Positions 18,869 to 28,140 are shown, counted from the first letter of the stretch. The stretch: 64,000 bases of DNA from CALCMJ01 sp964475415 (GCA_964475415.1 CAYYWZ010000007.1:30615-94614); one strand, 5' to 3'. Numbers and translations are program-made. Notes: a model not told the origin generated them from the letters alone.

Positions 18869-19037
18869 AAGAAGGCTAATAGAATAAGTAGTTTTTTCTA
18901 TGAGTCTTGGAATAGTTTTATTACTTTCCAATAGCACATTAATAATCTATGTTTAAAAAACTGATGTCACCCTTAAGCGGATGCTTACCCATAATGATGG
19001 TGATGATAGTAAAGTTGTAAAATAAAGTAATAATAGT

Positions 19038-20933
19038 ATGACTACTCAAATAAAAACACTCGAACAGTACAAAGAAACCTATAAGGAAAGCGTCCAGAAT
19101 CCTGAAAGTTTTTGGGAAAAAGAAGCACTTACTTTCGAATGGGCTGAACCATTTGATACCGTTTGCAAATGGAATTTTACAGAACCTAAGGTCAAATGGT
19201 TTCTTAATGGAAAAACCAATATTACCATTAACTGTCTAGATAGACATCTAGAATCCAGAGGAGATCAGCCCGCATTACTTTGGGAACCTAATGAAATAGA
19301 TGGAGAGCACAAGGCTATTACTTACCGCCAGCTTTACCATGAAGTATGTAAGACCGCCAATGCGCTAAAGTCTTTGGGTATAAAAAAAGGTGATAGAGTT
19401 GTCTTCTATATGCCTATGGTGCCAGAACTAGCTATTGGCGTATTGGCCTGCGCGCGGATTGGTGCTATACACTCAGTAGTCTTTGCAGGGTTCTCTGCAC
19501 AAGCACTAGCAGATAGGGTCGATGATGCTCAAGCTAAATTGATCATCTGTTCAGATTATAACAAACGTGGAAAGAAAAACATCCCTGTAAAGCAAGTTGT
19601 GGATGACGCAATGGATATAGGTTGTAACTCTGTGAGCAATGTAATAGTACACAAAAATACGGGAGGAGAAATTAACTGGTCAGATGATACAAATGTATGG
19701 TGGCACGAATTAATAAATAAACAAGAAGAGGAATGTACTGCAGAATTGATGGATAGCGAAGACATGCTTTTTATCCTTTATACTTCGGGATCTACCGGTA
19801 AGCCAAAAGGTGTTGTCCATACGGTTGGTGGATACATGGTCTATACCTGCTATAGTTTTAGGAATGTTTTTCAGTATCAAGAGGGAGATATCTACTGGTG
19901 TACAGCAGATATCGGATGGATCACTGGGCACTCTTATATTATATATGGCCCCTTACTTGCAGGTGCCACAACGATGATGTTCGAAGGTGTTCCAACTTAC
20001 CCCGATGCTGGACGATTTTGGCAAATTTGTGAAAAGCACAAAGTCAACCAGTTTTATACCGCACCTACAGCCATCCGTGCTCTGATGTCCTGTGGGGATG
20101 AGTGGCCAGCTAAATATGATCTCTCTAGTATCAAAGTTCTTGGCTCTGTAGGAGAACCTATAAATGAGGAAGCTTGGCATTGGTACGATAAGAAAATAGG
20201 TAAGGGGAAAGCACCCATAGTTGACACATGGTGGCAGACAGAAACAGGTGGAATTTTACTTACCCCACTACCAGGCATTACTGATACTAAACCAACTTAT
20301 GCATCCTATCCGCTACCAGGTATCCAACCCGTTCTAGTAGATACAGAAGGTAATATCCTAGAAGAAAATGATGTGGAGGGATTACTCTGCATTAAGCATC
20401 CTTGGCCATCTATAGTACGTACTACTTACGGGGATCATGAGCGATGTAGAACAGTATATTTCTCTGCTTTTAAGGATATGTATTTCACTGGTGATGGGGC
20501 ACGAAGAGATAGTGATGGAAGAATAAGAGTCATCGGTAGAGTCGATGATGTGATCAATGTATCAGGTCATCGTATGGGTACAGCCGAAGTAGAAAATGCT
20601 ATCAACGAACATCCTAATGTTGTAGAGTCTGCAGTAGTAGGATACCCACATGATATCAAAGGTCAAGGAATTTATGCCTATGTCATAAGCCAAGGAAAGG
20701 AACTAGATGATGCTTTCAAAAAAGAAATTTGTGATGTCGTAAGAAAAGAGATTGGACCTATAGCCAAGCCAGATAAGATACACTTTACTCAAGGATTACC
20801 TAAGACACGATCGGGTAAAATTATGCGTAGAATACTTAGAAAAATTGCTTCTAATGACACAGACAATTTAGGCGATACCTCTACCCTACTTAATCCTGAT
20901 GTTGTCAATGATTTGATGAAGACGGTTAGTTAA
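19038..20933 (+). CDS. acs: Acetyl-CoA synthetase (AMP-forming)
   Basis: Acs activates acetate to acetyl-CoA through acetyl-AMP. At 631 residues it is just short of E. coli Acs (652). Seen in order: N-terminal WEKEALTFEWAEPFD, the P-loop YTSGSTGKPKGV near residue 248, DTWWQTETGG near 398, the hinge GDGARRDSDG, GRVDDVINVSGHRMGTAE, and the C-terminal PKTRSGKIMRR whose Lys is the acetylation-controlled catalytic residue. It lies 169 bases after the symporter with no terminator seen between them, forming an acetate scavenging set. Confidence 0.96.
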   Translation: MTTQIKTLEQYKETYKESVQNPESFWEKEALTFEWAEPFDTVCKWNFTEPKVKWFLNGKTNITINCLDRHLESRGDQPALLWEPNEIDGEHKAITYRQLYHEVCKTANALKSLGIKKGDRVVFYMPMVPELAIGVLACARIGAIHSVVFAGFSAQALADRVDDAQAKLIICSDYNKRGKKNIPVKQVVDDAMDIGCNSVSNVIVHKNTGGEINWSDDTNVWWHELINKQEEECTAELMDSEDMLFILYTSGSTGKPKGVVHTVGGYMVYTCYSFRNVFQYQEGDIYWCTADIGWITGHSYIIYGPLLAGATTMMFEGVPTYPDAGRFWQICEKHKVNQFYTAPTAIRALMSCGDEWPAKYDLSSIKVLGSVGEPINEEAWHWYDKKIGKGKAPIVDTWWQTETGGILLTPLPGITDTKPTYASYPLPGIQPVLVDTEGNILEENDVEGLLCIKHPWPSIVRTTYGDHERCRTVYFSAFKDMYFTGDGARRDSDGRIRVIGRVDDVINVSGHRMGTAEVENAINEHPNVVESAVVGYPHDIKGQGIYAYVISQGKELDDAFKKEICDVVRKEIGPIAKPDKIHFTQGLPKTRSGKIMRRILRKIASNDTDNLGDTSTLLNPDVVNDLMKTVS

Positions 20934-21155
20934 ACGGTGTAAAAATCTTGCTTATTTTAATATCCCTGAACTCTAGAATTTACAAACTAATATCTGTGTA
21001 ATATTGTTAGCTGAGCATTCGTCTTTATGTCAAAGGAGTTTCAATACTTATATTCGGTATACATTTTTATAGCTCATTGGAGCCTTAGCATTAATACTAT
21101 AAAAAGCTCTGCTGTTGCCTAACAAATCGATTTTAATTATTGTAGATTAGCTCTT

Positions 21156-23324
21156 GTGGAAAAGAAGATATTATTACTCACACCGCCGTTTACTCAACTC
21201 AATACACCTTACCCTGCGACAGCTTACATTAAAGGTTTTTTGAAAACTCAAGGTATAGATGCCGCACAAGCAGATCTAGGTATCGATACCATTCTACGCC
21301 TGTTCTCTAGTCAGGGACTACAACAAATGTTTGGGGCGATAGAAAGTCTTAGTGATGAATCTTCGGAAAATATACATCGAATTTTTTTATTACGTAAGGA
21401 GTACATAAATACTATAGATACGGTAATAAGATTCTTACAAGATGATGATCCCACCCTAGCACATCTTATCTGTCAAGGTCATTTTCTACCAGAAGCATCT
21501 AGGTTCGATGCACTTGAAGATACTGAATGGGCTTTTGGTACGATGGGCATTAGAGATCAAGCTAGATACTTGGCAACTCTATATCTAGAAGATATCTCTG
21601 ACTTCATAGTAGAAGTAATGGATCCCTATTTCGGATTTAGCAGATATGCAGAGCGACTAGGTATGTCTGCCAATTCTTTTGATGAAATACATGACGCACT
21701 ACAGCAACCTATAAGTATTATAGGTGAGATGATGATAGAACAACTTAGCGCTTTATTTACTAAGTTCGAACCTACTATCATTTGTATTTCTGTACCATTT
21801 CCAGGGAATCTATTTGCAGGTTTACACTGTGGTCAGTGGATTAAACAAAACTACCCTGATTGTAAAATCATTATGGGTGGCGGCTATCCGAATACAGAAT
21901 TACGTTCGCTAAGTGATCCTAGGGTTTTTGACTATATAGATTACATCACTTTAGATGACGGAGAGACACCGCTTATGCAATTATTTTCTTACTTAGATGG
22001 CAAGATAAATATCTCTATGCTGAAAAGAACTTTCAGTCTTGTCGGAGATAAAGTAGTCTATCACAATGGAAGCATTTTCCCTGACGTAAAACAAGAAGTA
22101 GTAGGAACACCTAATTATACAGATCTACCACTTAGGAAATACTTATCCGTCATTCAGATTACTAATCCTATGCATCGCCTATGGAGTGATGGTCGGTGGA
22201 ATAAGTTGACTATGGCACATGGTTGCTACTGGGGTAAGTGCACCTTCTGTGATATCTCGCTAGATTATATTGCCAATTACGAAGCCTCTTCCGCTATAGT
22301 AATAGTCGATAGAATGGAAACGCTGATTGCTGAAACAGGCAATAGTGGTTTTCACTTTGTAGATGAAGCTGCGCCACCTGCACTTATGAAAGCTGTAGCG
22401 TTAGAAATTCTAAAACGTCGGCTTATCGTGAACTGGTGGACAAATATTAGATTCGAAAAAAGCTTTACCTACGACCTCTGCAGGTTACTTGCTGCTTCTG
22501 GTTGTATTGCTGTATCAGGTGGATTAGAAGTAGCCTCCGACAGATTACTTAAGCTTATTGCTAAGGGAGTGACAATAGAGCAAGTTACACTTGTAAATGA
22601 CAACTTCAACCAAGCTGGAATCATGGTACATGCCTATCTGATGTATGGCTTCCCCACACAAACAGCACAAGAGACAATAGACGCTCTAGAAGTCGTAAGA
22701 CAGATGTTTCAGATTGGCATATTACAATCTGCTTTCTGGCATAGATTTGCTATGACAGCACATAGTCCCGTCGGATTAGACCCTGCTACTTTTAAGGTCA
22801 GTGCAGTCAATGAAGAACCCGGAAGTTTTGCCAACAATGACTTAGAACACATAGATCCTACTGGATGTGATCATGACCTTTTTACAGAAGGACTGAAAAA
22901 ATCATTGTATAATTACATGCACGGCGTATGTTTAGATCATCCATTACAAAAATGGTTTGACCATAAGGTTGCAGACACCACTCACCCTACGGATCTTATT
23001 AGTTCCTATCTAGGTCAGCCGCCGTTTCGAAATATTAAACCTTCCCAACGTATGATATGGTTGGGCGGTGAAATATACCGTGATGAAAAAACAACTAGAC
23101 TCAATATAGTAAGTAAAAAAGAACATTACGAAATACCATTTCCTAGCGAAATCATTAAATGGTTAGAATCCATTATGCCATTGCTAAGTCCAGAATCTAA
23201 TCAAGTAATAAGTTATAGGTATTTCCAGCAAAGCTACGAAGAAGAAGGGCTAGAAGATTTTCTAATTTTCTGGCATCGGAATGAAATGGAAACGCTTAGG
23301 GACATCGGACTTATTGTTATCTAG
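21156..23324 (+). CDS. B12-binding domain radical SAM protein
   Basis: A 722-residue protein starting at GTG. The first ~280 residues form a cobalamin-binding-like Rossmann domain (IMGGGYPNTELRSL, then YITLDDGETPLMQL). The radical SAM domain starts near residue 350, with Cys 357, 362 and 365 in HGCYWGKCTFCD. That is CX4CX2C, one residue longer than the canonical CX3CX2C. SGGLEVASDRLL and YGFPTQTAQETIDAL follow as in other class B enzymes. A large C-terminal domain is not recognised. The product is unknown; no biosynthetic neighbours help. It overlaps the convergent esterase gene by eight bases. Confidence 0.85.
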   Translation: MEKKILLLTPPFTQLNTPYPATAYIKGFLKTQGIDAAQADLGIDTILRLFSSQGLQQMFGAIESLSDESSENIHRIFLLRKEYINTIDTVIRFLQDDDPTLAHLICQGHFLPEASRFDALEDTEWAFGTMGIRDQARYLATLYLEDISDFIVEVMDPYFGFSRYAERLGMSANSFDEIHDALQQPISIIGEMMIEQLSALFTKFEPTIICISVPFPGNLFAGLHCGQWIKQNYPDCKIIMGGGYPNTELRSLSDPRVFDYIDYITLDDGETPLMQLFSYLDGKINISMLKRTFSLVGDKVVYHNGSIFPDVKQEVVGTPNYTDLPLRKYLSVIQITNPMHRLWSDGRWNKLTMAHGCYWGKCTFCDISLDYIANYEASSAIVIVDRMETLIAETGNSGFHFVDEAAPPALMKAVALEILKRRLIVNWWTNIRFEKSFTYDLCRLLAASGCIAVSGGLEVASDRLLKLIAKGVTIEQVTLVNDNFNQAGIMVHAYLMYGFPTQTAQETIDALEVVRQMFQIGILQSAFWHRFAMTAHSPVGLDPATFKVSAVNEEPGSFANNDLEHIDPTGCDHDLFTEGLKKSLYNYMHGVCLDHPLQKWFDHKVADTTHPTDLISSYLGQPPFRNIKPSQRMIWLGGEIYRDEKTTRLNIVSKKEHYEIPFPSEIIKWLESIMPLLSPESNQVISYRYFQQSYEEEGLEDFLIFWHRNEMETLRDIGLIVI

Positions 23325-24123
23325 TCGTTTCTATTGCCAGCAACTCCTTAGTCTTTTTTTGTATCTCATCTTTAGCTCCGTTAGAAAGTAGGAAATGGTT
23401 AACATCAGGATAAGCATATAGATTTATATCATTACCCATTTCCTTTGAAGCTGCTACAAAGGATTTAGCAAAATCATAGGAGACCATAAAATCTGCCTCA
23501 CCATGAAACATTGAAATTTTTGATGGAATTTTTTTATTATACGTTACTGGAGATATGCTTTCTAGTGTTTGCTCTCCATGCACTAACTGCGGTGCTAGTT
23601 TATCTTCTCTAAGATCTACAGGTGTAGAATAAAGAATCAGCTGCTGCGCGACAGGAGCTTTTATATCAGGCAGTAGCTGACTCATAAGTGCTAGATGTGC
23701 TCCTGCCGAATAACCTACTATAGATAATTTAGCCATATCTATTCCCAGCGAAGCTGCGTTTTCTTCTAGATAGATTAGTGCATCTACAACATCTTTAACA
23801 CAATCCATAGGTGATCTACTTAGAAAATTTGCAAACTTATATTCTACCGAAACAGTAACCTGTCCTTCTTTCGCATAATATTTACAATCCTCAAAAAAAG
23901 AATTGGGGCTTCCCATTACCCATCCTCCAGGATGTAAGAAAACAACAACCGGAGCTAGCGAAGTCGATATCTCAGACGAAAACACATGAAGTACTAGATC
24001 GTCTTGGCCTATCGTTTTATAGATAATCTCTTTATGTTGGATCGTATTATTTTTTTGAGCCATGATTTGGAAACTTAAACTAAGTATAGAAAAAAGAAAA
24101 ACTAATTTATTTACTGCAATCAT
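23317..24123 (-). CDS. Alpha/beta hydrolase (esterase/lipase, acyl-peptidase-like)
   Basis: A 268-residue exported hydrolase with a signal peptide ending in IMAQ. The oxyanion motif HPGGWVMGSP (an HGG variant), the nucleophile elbow VGYSAGAHLAL (Ser), FHGEADFMVSYDFA (Asp) and DVNHFLL (His) complete a hormone-sensitive-lipase-like catalytic site. It would act in the periplasm or outside on short esters; the substrate is unknown. Confidence 0.88.
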   Translation of the reverse strand: MIAVNKLVFLFSILSLSFQIMAQKNNTIQHKEIIYKTIGQDDLVLHVFSSEISTSLAPVVVFLHPGGWVMGSPNSFFEDCKYYAKEGQVTVSVEYKFANFLSRSPMDCVKDVVDALIYLEENAASLGIDMAKLSIVGYSAGAHLALMSQLLPDIKAPVAQQLILYSTPVDLREDKLAPQLVHGEQTLESISPVTYNKKIPSKISMFHGEADFMVSYDFAKSFVAASKEMGNDINLYAYPDVNHFLLSNGAKDEIQKKTKELLAIETTR

Positions 24124-24264
24124 AGTTGTAAAAATTATAATATCGAATATCTGAAAATATCGCGTGCCACTAATTAAATAACAAAAAAGTCTCTATGGTT
24201 TTAGAATCCTAAGAAAAAAATAAAGTTCCTAGTAATTGATGATAAAAAATACTAAAATTGGGTC

Positions 24265-24870
24265 ATGGTTGATTTATACTTTTTGTTCCTTTCAGAAATT
24301 GTACTTACATCCTTATATGAACAATATGGTTATATAGCTACATTCTTAGGCACCATGCTGGAGGGTGAAATATCACTACTTACTTCTGTACTTGGAGCGA
24401 AGATGGGCTATTACAATTATTATATTGCTCTTACGGTAGCCTTTCTAGGTGCTTGGGTAGCAGATTGGTTTAAGTACCTCGTAGGAAAAACCAAAGGAAA
24501 AAAAATATTAGAAAACAAGCCTAAGCTAAAAGCTAAATTTGATAAGACAACTGTGTGGTTTGAGAAGTATCCTTACTGGACACTTACTTTCTACAAACTA
24601 TTTTTTGGAATGACTACCATTATCTTGTTAGTCGCTGGGCTGAAAAACATTTCGATTCTTAGGTTTGCATTTCATAGTGCAATTAGTGTAGCTCTTTGGG
24701 TCGGCATACTCGGTGGTTTTGGTTATTTCTGCGCACAAGAAATTATTATGAAGATAGAATATGCAGGAATGCATAAAGTAGAAATTCTAGTTATCCTTTT
24801 TTCTGTAGCATTTCTATATTGGTTTTTTGTAAAAAGACCTTATCAAAAAGCATGTATGGATTGTCCATGA
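24265..24870 (+). CDS. DedA/SNARE-associated family membrane protein
   Basis: A 201-residue DedA-type protein: re-entrant segment TFLGTMLEGEISLLTSVLGAKMG, AWVADWFKYLVGKTKG, then YPYWTLTFYKLFFGMTTIILLVAGL, with further membrane helices. The acidic E in EGE and the R/K after the central helix match the family, thought to move lipid carriers such as undecaprenyl phosphate or phospholipids across the inner membrane. Confidence 0.85.
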   Translation: MVDLYFLFLSEIVLTSLYEQYGYIATFLGTMLEGEISLLTSVLGAKMGYYNYYIALTVAFLGAWVADWFKYLVGKTKGKKILENKPKLKAKFDKTTVWFEKYPYWTLTFYKLFFGMTTIILLVAGLKNISILRFAFHSAISVALWVGILGGFGYFCAQEIIMKIEYAGMHKVEILVILFSVAFLYWFFVKRPYQKACMDCP

Positions 24871-24890
24871 AAATCTATTATAAAGTACAT

Positions 24891-25625
24891 CTACACGTAC
24901 AACTGGCTATGACAATACTTGATATCTTTAATAATATTTTTGTTTAGTCTCTTTTCATAAGCATCCATATCCTCTATCTCATCTAATAGTTCTTCTGCTT
25001 TTATTTTAGCATGAAAGTTACCTTTTGTTTTTTGAAGAAAGTATACGTAATCTAACCTTATATCATAGTTAGAGAAATTGGTATCCATCTTAAAAAAGAT
25101 CTTTTCTGCTGCTTCTATATCACCTTCATAATAATAAGACCAAGCTACCGCTGCTCTTTCTTGAGAATTGATAAATTCTTTTTTTCCATCTAACAGTTCC
25201 CCATATTCCAAAACCATCTTGTAATGTTTTTTCATATAATGAGCCTGAATAAGTTTCATAAGCAGCACACTATCATTTTTGTTAGCCCCTATATTTGAGG
25301 ATTCATATAACTGTATTGCTCTATCGTAATTACCTATTTTGAAGTGTTCGTTTGCTAGCTCTAGCCTATTAGAAAATGTATCTGAGAATACTACCTTTTG
25401 TTCTAATTTATTAATGGTGTAATTACTAATTATAGAGCCCTTCACCTCCTCTTTTATCTTATCTATATTTCCACGACTATAGAACTGATCATATAAATAA
25501 AAAAGGCTTCCCAGAAAAGGAAAAACTATGATAATCCAAAACCATCTTTGTTCAGACTTATTTTTGTAAGCGTGATACAAACAGAATATTTGTATCAAAA
25601 TAACTAGTGGGTACAATCTTATCAT
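24891..25625 (-). CDS. Membrane-anchored TPR protein with PLDc_N-like N terminus
   Basis: A 244-residue protein. The first ~50 residues make two short membrane segments with the order seen in phospholipase-D N-terminal (PLDc_N) domains (CLYHAYKNKSEQRWFWIIIVFPFLGSLFY style). The remainder is helical and TPR-like (ANEHFKIGNYDRAIQLYESS, IQAHYMKKHYKMVLEYGEL, AAVAWSYYYEGDIEAAEKIF). There is no enzymatic motif, so a scaffolding role at the membrane is the most that can be said. Confidence 0.65.
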   Translation of the reverse strand: MIRLYPLVILIQIFCLYHAYKNKSEQRWFWIIIVFPFLGSLFYLYDQFYSRGNIDKIKEEVKGSIISNYTINKLEQKVVFSDTFSNRLELANEHFKIGNYDRAIQLYESSNIGANKNDSVLLMKLIQAHYMKKHYKMVLEYGELLDGKKEFINSQERAAVAWSYYYEGDIEAAEKIFFKMDTNFSNYDIRLDYVYFLQKTKGNFHAKIKAEELLDEIEDMDAYEKRLNKNIIKDIKYCHSQLYV

Positions 25626-25722
25626 GATCTATAGTAAATTGCTTGCTAGAAATTACAATATAAGTGTTTTAGCTGGTTTAGCTAGCTGTTGACCTTCTTA
25701 TTACTTAGCTCAAGGCTGTTAC

Positions 25723-26091
25723 TTACCTATCCTTAGTAACAATTTCCTGATACATTTTTTCAAACTCAGATAGGTTTATATCCAATAGTTTCATTTTTCT
25801 AATAAGATTTGGTAATTCTGTATTTATAACATATGCTTTTAGTTTATTCCTTATTATATCAGAAGCATCTGTACTAACAAAAAATCCAATACCTCGTTTG
25901 TTATATATAATACCCTCTTCCTGCATCTGAGTATAACTACGCATAACCGTATTAGGATTTACACCCATCTTTGCCGCCATCTCTCTTACAGATGAAATTT
26001 TTGTATCTGGAAGAAATCTTCCTGCTATAATCTGCTCAGATATAAAGTCTACAATCTGCTGATAGATAGTACTGTTTTTCTTAAACTCCAT
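25723..26091 (-). CDS. GntR family regulator (YtrA-type)
   Basis: About 122 residues from ATG 26091: an N-terminal winged helix (YQQIVDFISEQIIAGRF, KISSVREMAAKMGVNPNTVMRSYTQMQEEGII) and a short helical tail, the small form of GntR regulators that sit beside ABC exporter genes. The start is fixed by overlap: the permease stop and this ATG share one base (TAATG), so the two are translationally coupled. It likely represses its own operon, perhaps through the dyad at 27685-27702. Confidence 0.9.
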   Translation of the reverse strand: MEFKKNSTIYQQIVDFISEQIIAGRFLPDTKISSVREMAAKMGVNPNTVMRSYTQMQEEGIIYNKRGIGFFVSTDASDIIRNKLKAYVINTELPNLIRKMKLLDINLSEFEKMYQEIVTKDR

Positions 26092-26831
26092 TAGGCAGAT
26101 TTTTTTGCAAATACAACATAAGTCATCACCCACATAATCGGTGTAAGTAATATAAGTAGGTTTGTTTTTTCTTGGACAAAAACAAGCATATTAAAGATTG
26201 CTACTCCTGTATTATCTAACACACTAAGCTCACCACTTCTATATATTAAACCTATAATTATAGCTAATCCAAGAAATAAAACCAAGGTAACAAGTCCACC
26301 TTTGAGAGCAGCTAATCTATCAAAATAGAAGGAAAAGAAAAATGCAATTGCATGGAAAACTATAAACACTTGTACAAATTTATATGCCACTCTTTTTGAC
26401 AAATGTGATCCCTCCACCATAACTGCTGGATCTAGATAATCATTATGAGTAAACATATAACCTTGGAAAAATAAATAAAATATACTGCAAAGAATCAGGA
26501 CAAAAAGTGGCAAGGTATATAACCACTTAGTAAATATTTTTTCTAAGTGACTAGCCGGTAAAGAAAGATAGTCTATCCTTCTTTCGCGTGTACTAAGGTC
26601 ACCCAAATTACTACTGGTTAATAATCCTCCTATCCCAAACAAGGAGATAACAAAACTAATTAATAGAATAGAAAATCCAGCTTGACTATCTGGAAGTAAG
26701 TAAAACTGTGCTACTCTAGTAATAATAAAAGTTAAAATCACTAAGCCCACAACACCCATAAGAAATTGCTTTCTATACCTTAGCCAGTCTCTTTGTACCA
26801 GTCCAAATATTCTTGATAAATTAAATTCCAT
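26091..26831 (-). CDS. ABC transporter permease-like membrane protein
   Basis: A 246-residue protein with about six membrane helices and no solute-binding motif. It begins MEFNLSRIFGLVQRDWLRYRKQFLMG, an amphipathic start typical of ABC-2 type permeases, and includes DLSTRERRIDYLSLPASHLEKIF, seen in similar Bacteroidota ABC permeases. It lies four bases after the ATPase gene and overlaps the regulator, so it is the membrane half of this exporter. The substrate is unknown. Confidence 0.8.
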   Translation of the reverse strand: MEFNLSRIFGLVQRDWLRYRKQFLMGVVGLVILTFIITRVAQFYLLPDSQAGFSILLISFVISLFGIGGLLTSSNLGDLSTRERRIDYLSLPASHLEKIFTKWLYTLPLFVLILCSIFYLFFQGYMFTHNDYLDPAVMVEGSHLSKRVAYKFVQVFIVFHAIAFFFSFYFDRLAALKGGLVTLVLFLGLAIIIGLIYRSGELSVLDNTGVAIFNMLVFVQEKTNLLILLTPIMWVMTYVVFAKKSA

Positions 26832-26835
26832 AATA

Positions 26836-27669
26836 TTATTTTTTCAAAATTGAGCCAACTATGTTTTCATTTTCTGTCACCGCATTGAATAATAAAGTAA
26901 GCGGAATTTCTCTTTGAATATTTTCCGTATTTTTTTTCAGATGTATATACTTTCCTAACTTCAATTCAGAATAAAGAGCACCTTCACAGAATTCATCTAA
27001 GCTAGAAATACAGGTAAGTGCTTTTTCTATCTTTCCTATATCTGCATCTAAGCTTATGGAACCATTACTAATAATAATAATTCGATCTAATAGAGAAGAA
27101 ATCTCGTCTACCTGATGCGTGGAAATAAGAACTGACTGAGTAGGAACTAGGCTACCCGCTATCAGTTTACGAAACTTTTGTTTAGAAGGGATATCTAGGT
27201 GACTAGTTGGTTCGTCTAAGTATAGATATGCAGCACCACTTGCTAGTCCTAATGCAAGTAAAAACTTTTTTTTCTGTCCTTGAGAAAGATTAGACAACTT
27301 CCTTTTAATATCTATTTCGAGATAAGTAAGATTTTTATAAAAAGCCTCCCTGTCCAAGGATTTATAGAATCGCTTATACAAAGAGAAATACGCCTGTACG
27401 CTCAAGCTAGGTAGAAAAGGATTTTCTGGTAGAAAAAAAATATCCTGCAGTAGACAAACACTTCTTTTGTAGATGGGCTCTTCATCATACAAAATAGATC
27501 CAGAAGTAGGCCGATGCATGCCTGCTAATAATCGCATCAGACTAGACTTTCCCGTTCCATTCTTTCCTAGAAGACCATATATCTTTCCTTGCTCCAATTG
27601 TAAGTTCAACTGACTAAACAAATTCTCTTTCCTCGGATATGCAAAATCTACTTGTCTAACATTAATCAT
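26836..27669 (-). CDS. ABC transporter ATP-binding protein
   Basis: A 277-residue ATPase: Walker A LLGKNGTGKSSL (about 32-43), signature LSQGQKKKFLLAL and Walker B YLYLDEPTSHLD with the switch His in STHQVDE. It is first in the ATPase-permease-GntR operon. Like other YtrA-linked ATPases it may serve in membrane-stress or peptide resistance rather than nutrient import; this is inference from operon plan. Confidence 0.92.
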   Translation of the reverse strand: MINVRQVDFAYPRKENLFSQLNLQLEQGKIYGLLGKNGTGKSSLMRLLAGMHRPTSGSILYDEEPIYKRSVCLLQDIFFLPENPFLPSLSVQAYFSLYKRFYKSLDREAFYKNLTYLEIDIKRKLSNLSQGQKKKFLLALGLASGAAYLYLDEPTSHLDIPSKQKFRKLIAGSLVPTQSVLISTHQVDEISSLLDRIIIISNGSISLDADIGKIEKALTCISSLDEFCEGALYSELKLGKYIHLKKNTENIQREIPLTLLFNAVTENENIVGSILKK

Positions 27670-27684
27670 ACTTATTGTTTTACT

Positions 27685-27702
27685 GTATTACTATACTAAT
27701 AC
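27685..27702 (-). promoter_or_regulatory. Dyad upstream of the ABC/GntR operon
   Basis: GTATTA (27685-27690) and TAATAC (27697-27702) are reverse complements six bases apart, 15 bases before the ATPase start codon. The position between promoter and start suits a repressor site for the operon's own GntR protein. A direct repeat tactgta overlaps it at both ends. Confidence 0.4.
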
Positions 27703-27870
27703 TGTAAAGTACTATTTTTTATTTATATAAAGCAAGTTTTCATTACGATAAATATATTTCAACATATGCATAGCAAAATCTACCTTATGGACATAAATAA
27801 TTGTAAATCAAATATCTAGGCAAATCGCTATTATTAAATTTCTAAGATATAATGTCAAAGAGAATACAGA

Positions 27871-27939
27871 TGTAGACTGTTTGTAGGGATTATGTAGGTG
27901 ATTGTAGTGAATTTGTAGAGTGCTTGTTGCCCATTGTAG
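27871..27939 (+). promoter_or_regulatory. Seven TGTAG motifs phased at the DNA helical repeat
   Basis: TGTAG begins at 27871, 27882, 27893, 27903, 27914 and 27935, with a TGTTG at 27925. Steps are 11, 11, 10, 11, 11 and 10 bases (mean 10.7), so all copies lie on one face of the helix. The last two overlap and abut a perfect promoter (TTG 27924-27926, TAATTTTG 27945-27952). This is the arrangement expected of an oligomerising regulator. A shorter set (28141, 28152, 28173) stands before the next unit. Confidence 0.6.
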
Positions 27940-27952
27940 GTAGTTAATTTTG
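27924..27952 (+). promoter_or_regulatory. Bacteroidota promoter of small unit A
   Basis: TTG at 27924-27926, 18 bases, then TAATTTTG at 27945-27952, a complete match to the TTG/TAnnTTTG consensus with the same spacing as the purL promoter in this window. Transcription should begin near 27959 and stop at the terminator ending at 28080. Confidence 0.65.
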
Positions 27953-27958
27953 ATAAAA

Positions 27959-28080
27959 CTTCAAGTAAGTAATATTTTTGCCACGTTGCGAAGCATTTAA
28001 ATTACTTGTAACACTATGAAATTCAACCTCCGCTTATTAAGAGAGAATAAGGGAGCACTACTGTGCTCTCTTTTCTTTTT
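27959..28080 (+). ncRNA. Putative small RNA, unit A
   Basis: A transcript of about 120 bases is bounded by a perfect promoter and a strong terminator. The only frame in it (ATG 28016, 26 codons) runs through the terminator T tract and past the expected 3' end, so it is probably not translated. The transcript may be a regulatory RNA. The 5' end is inferred from the promoter only. Confidence 0.4.
28049..28080 (+). terminator. Terminator of unit A
   Basis: aagggagcac (28049-28058) pairs with gtgctctctt (28063-28072) with one G-T pair across a four-base loop, then ttctttttt. The stem halves are nearly the same as those of the unit B terminator. Confidence 0.8.
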
Positions 28081-28140
28081 TATACTAAACTGCTAGTTAT
28101 ACGTCATTTTAGAGATCTTTCTTATTGTAAATAGACTAAT

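Noticed and set aside
20934..21155. Possible riboswitch (cobalamin) before the B12-type radical SAM gene
   Set aside because: The region shows no B12-box-like sequence and no terminator hairpin.
27871..27939. Phased TGTAG motifs as a CRISPR array
   Set aside because: Repeats are only five bases with five to six base spacers and there are no cas genes; the spacing fits protein binding on one helix face.
28016..28096. 26-residue hydrophobic frame in unit A
   Set aside because: Its coding sequence contains the whole terminator stem and T tract, so the transcript should end before the stop codon.
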